Of a stretch of DNA of 64,000 nt, positions 63,712 through 64,000 are shown in pieces. The position numbers and the translations under genes were made by a program. Origin of the DNA: Terebella lapidaria (taxonomy: Eukaryota > Annelida > Polychaeta > Terebellida > Terebellidae); NCBI GenBank assembly GCA_949152475.1, contig OX424568.1, positions 17,955,667-18,019,666 on the forward strand, written 5' to 3'. Position 1 is the first letter of the stretch. The number at the start of each line of letters is the position of its first letter. Under the pieces are notes generated by a model. That model was not told the origin of the DNA, did not search any database, and saw nothing but the letters and a program-made list of their open reading frames with translations.

Positions 63712-63900
63712 TACAGTTCTTCATTGCAGAAGGTTCCATGTTCATGAAATTGCAGGGCCTCATTGCAGGAGCTTTCATGTCCATACCATTACAGTGCATG
63801 CTTCACTGCAGAAGCTTTCATATTCATACCATAGCAGAGCATGATTGCACCAGTATTGATGTTCATACCATTACAATACCTCAGTGAAGAAGTATTCATT
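63712..63900. repeat. Minisatellite, right part
   Basis: Four or so units of about 48 bp built on CATTGCAGGAGCTTTCATGT and 'tccataccattacagtgc', continuing the array left of the MITE. Confidence 0.65.
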
Positions 63901-64000
63901 ACAGTCTTATATGTGTAAACTTTAACTGAAAAATTTTGTAAATCTAATGGTATTAAGATTCTAGAAAGAATGAATTATTCAGCAATTTTTATGTACAAAG

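Overview
The window comes from an animal nuclear genome, probably a marine invertebrate. The evidence is spliced genes with GT/AG introns, AATAAA signals, non-LTR and Penelope-type reverse transcriptase relics, many MITE-like elements and long stretches of AT-rich non-coding DNA. There are no bacterial operons and no CRISPR arrays, and I recognised no tRNA or rRNA gene. The sequence does not settle whether it is a cephalochordate, a lophotrochozoan or another phylum.

Genes. (1) Two exons of an unrecognised minus-strand gene lie at 1998-3001. (2) A single-exon drug/metabolite-transporter (EamA/SLC35G-like) gene lies on the minus strand at 19034-20196 and has one apparent frameshift. (3) An eight-exon minus-strand gene (29534 down to 22916, 695 aa) encodes an unrecognised tail-anchored protein: a long disordered N-terminus, four related modules and a C-terminal membrane anchor. 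All seven intron phases agree. (4) Two paralogous genes face each other tail to tail (49120-51586 on + and 55938-53886 on -). Each has three exons with matching phases and encodes a type I membrane protein: signal peptide, conserved ectodomain with two cysteines, an unbroken collagen Gly-X-Y stalk, one membrane span and a tail with Tyr-X-Asn motifs. In the longer paralogue the tail carries alternating aromatic-X-Asn and Arg-X-X-Ser repeats. Both promoters have a CArG box fused to an ETS-type GGAAGT core and a downstream TATA box.

Layout. 1-8300: mostly unexplained AT-rich DNA around the orphan exons. 8300-18530: nested transposons, including an AGGTCA-rich repeat family, a 1.7-kb TIR element, a broken Penelope-type RT with a MITE in it, and a 2.2-kb CACTG element with a perfect 5-bp target duplication. 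18.5-29.5 kb: the transporter and tail-anchored genes. 27414-48093: a recent tandem duplication (unit about 8.8 kb). It copied exon 1 and the CpG-rich promoter of the tail-anchored gene, a TTA-flanked MITE and a truncated LINE, and it ends in an array of 1.25-1.3-kb tandem repeats that is longer in the second copy. 48.7-56.2 kb: the collagen-stalk receptor-like pair. 56.2-64 kb: degenerate LINE, more AGGTCA-rich elements, a minisatellite and a TA-flanked MITE.

The best candidate for something undescribed is the collagen-stalk pair with its dual-kinase-like tail repeat and shared immediate-early-like promoter. Next come the tail-anchored gene with a duplicated promoter and first exon, and the mobile repeats carrying dense nuclear-receptor-type sites.
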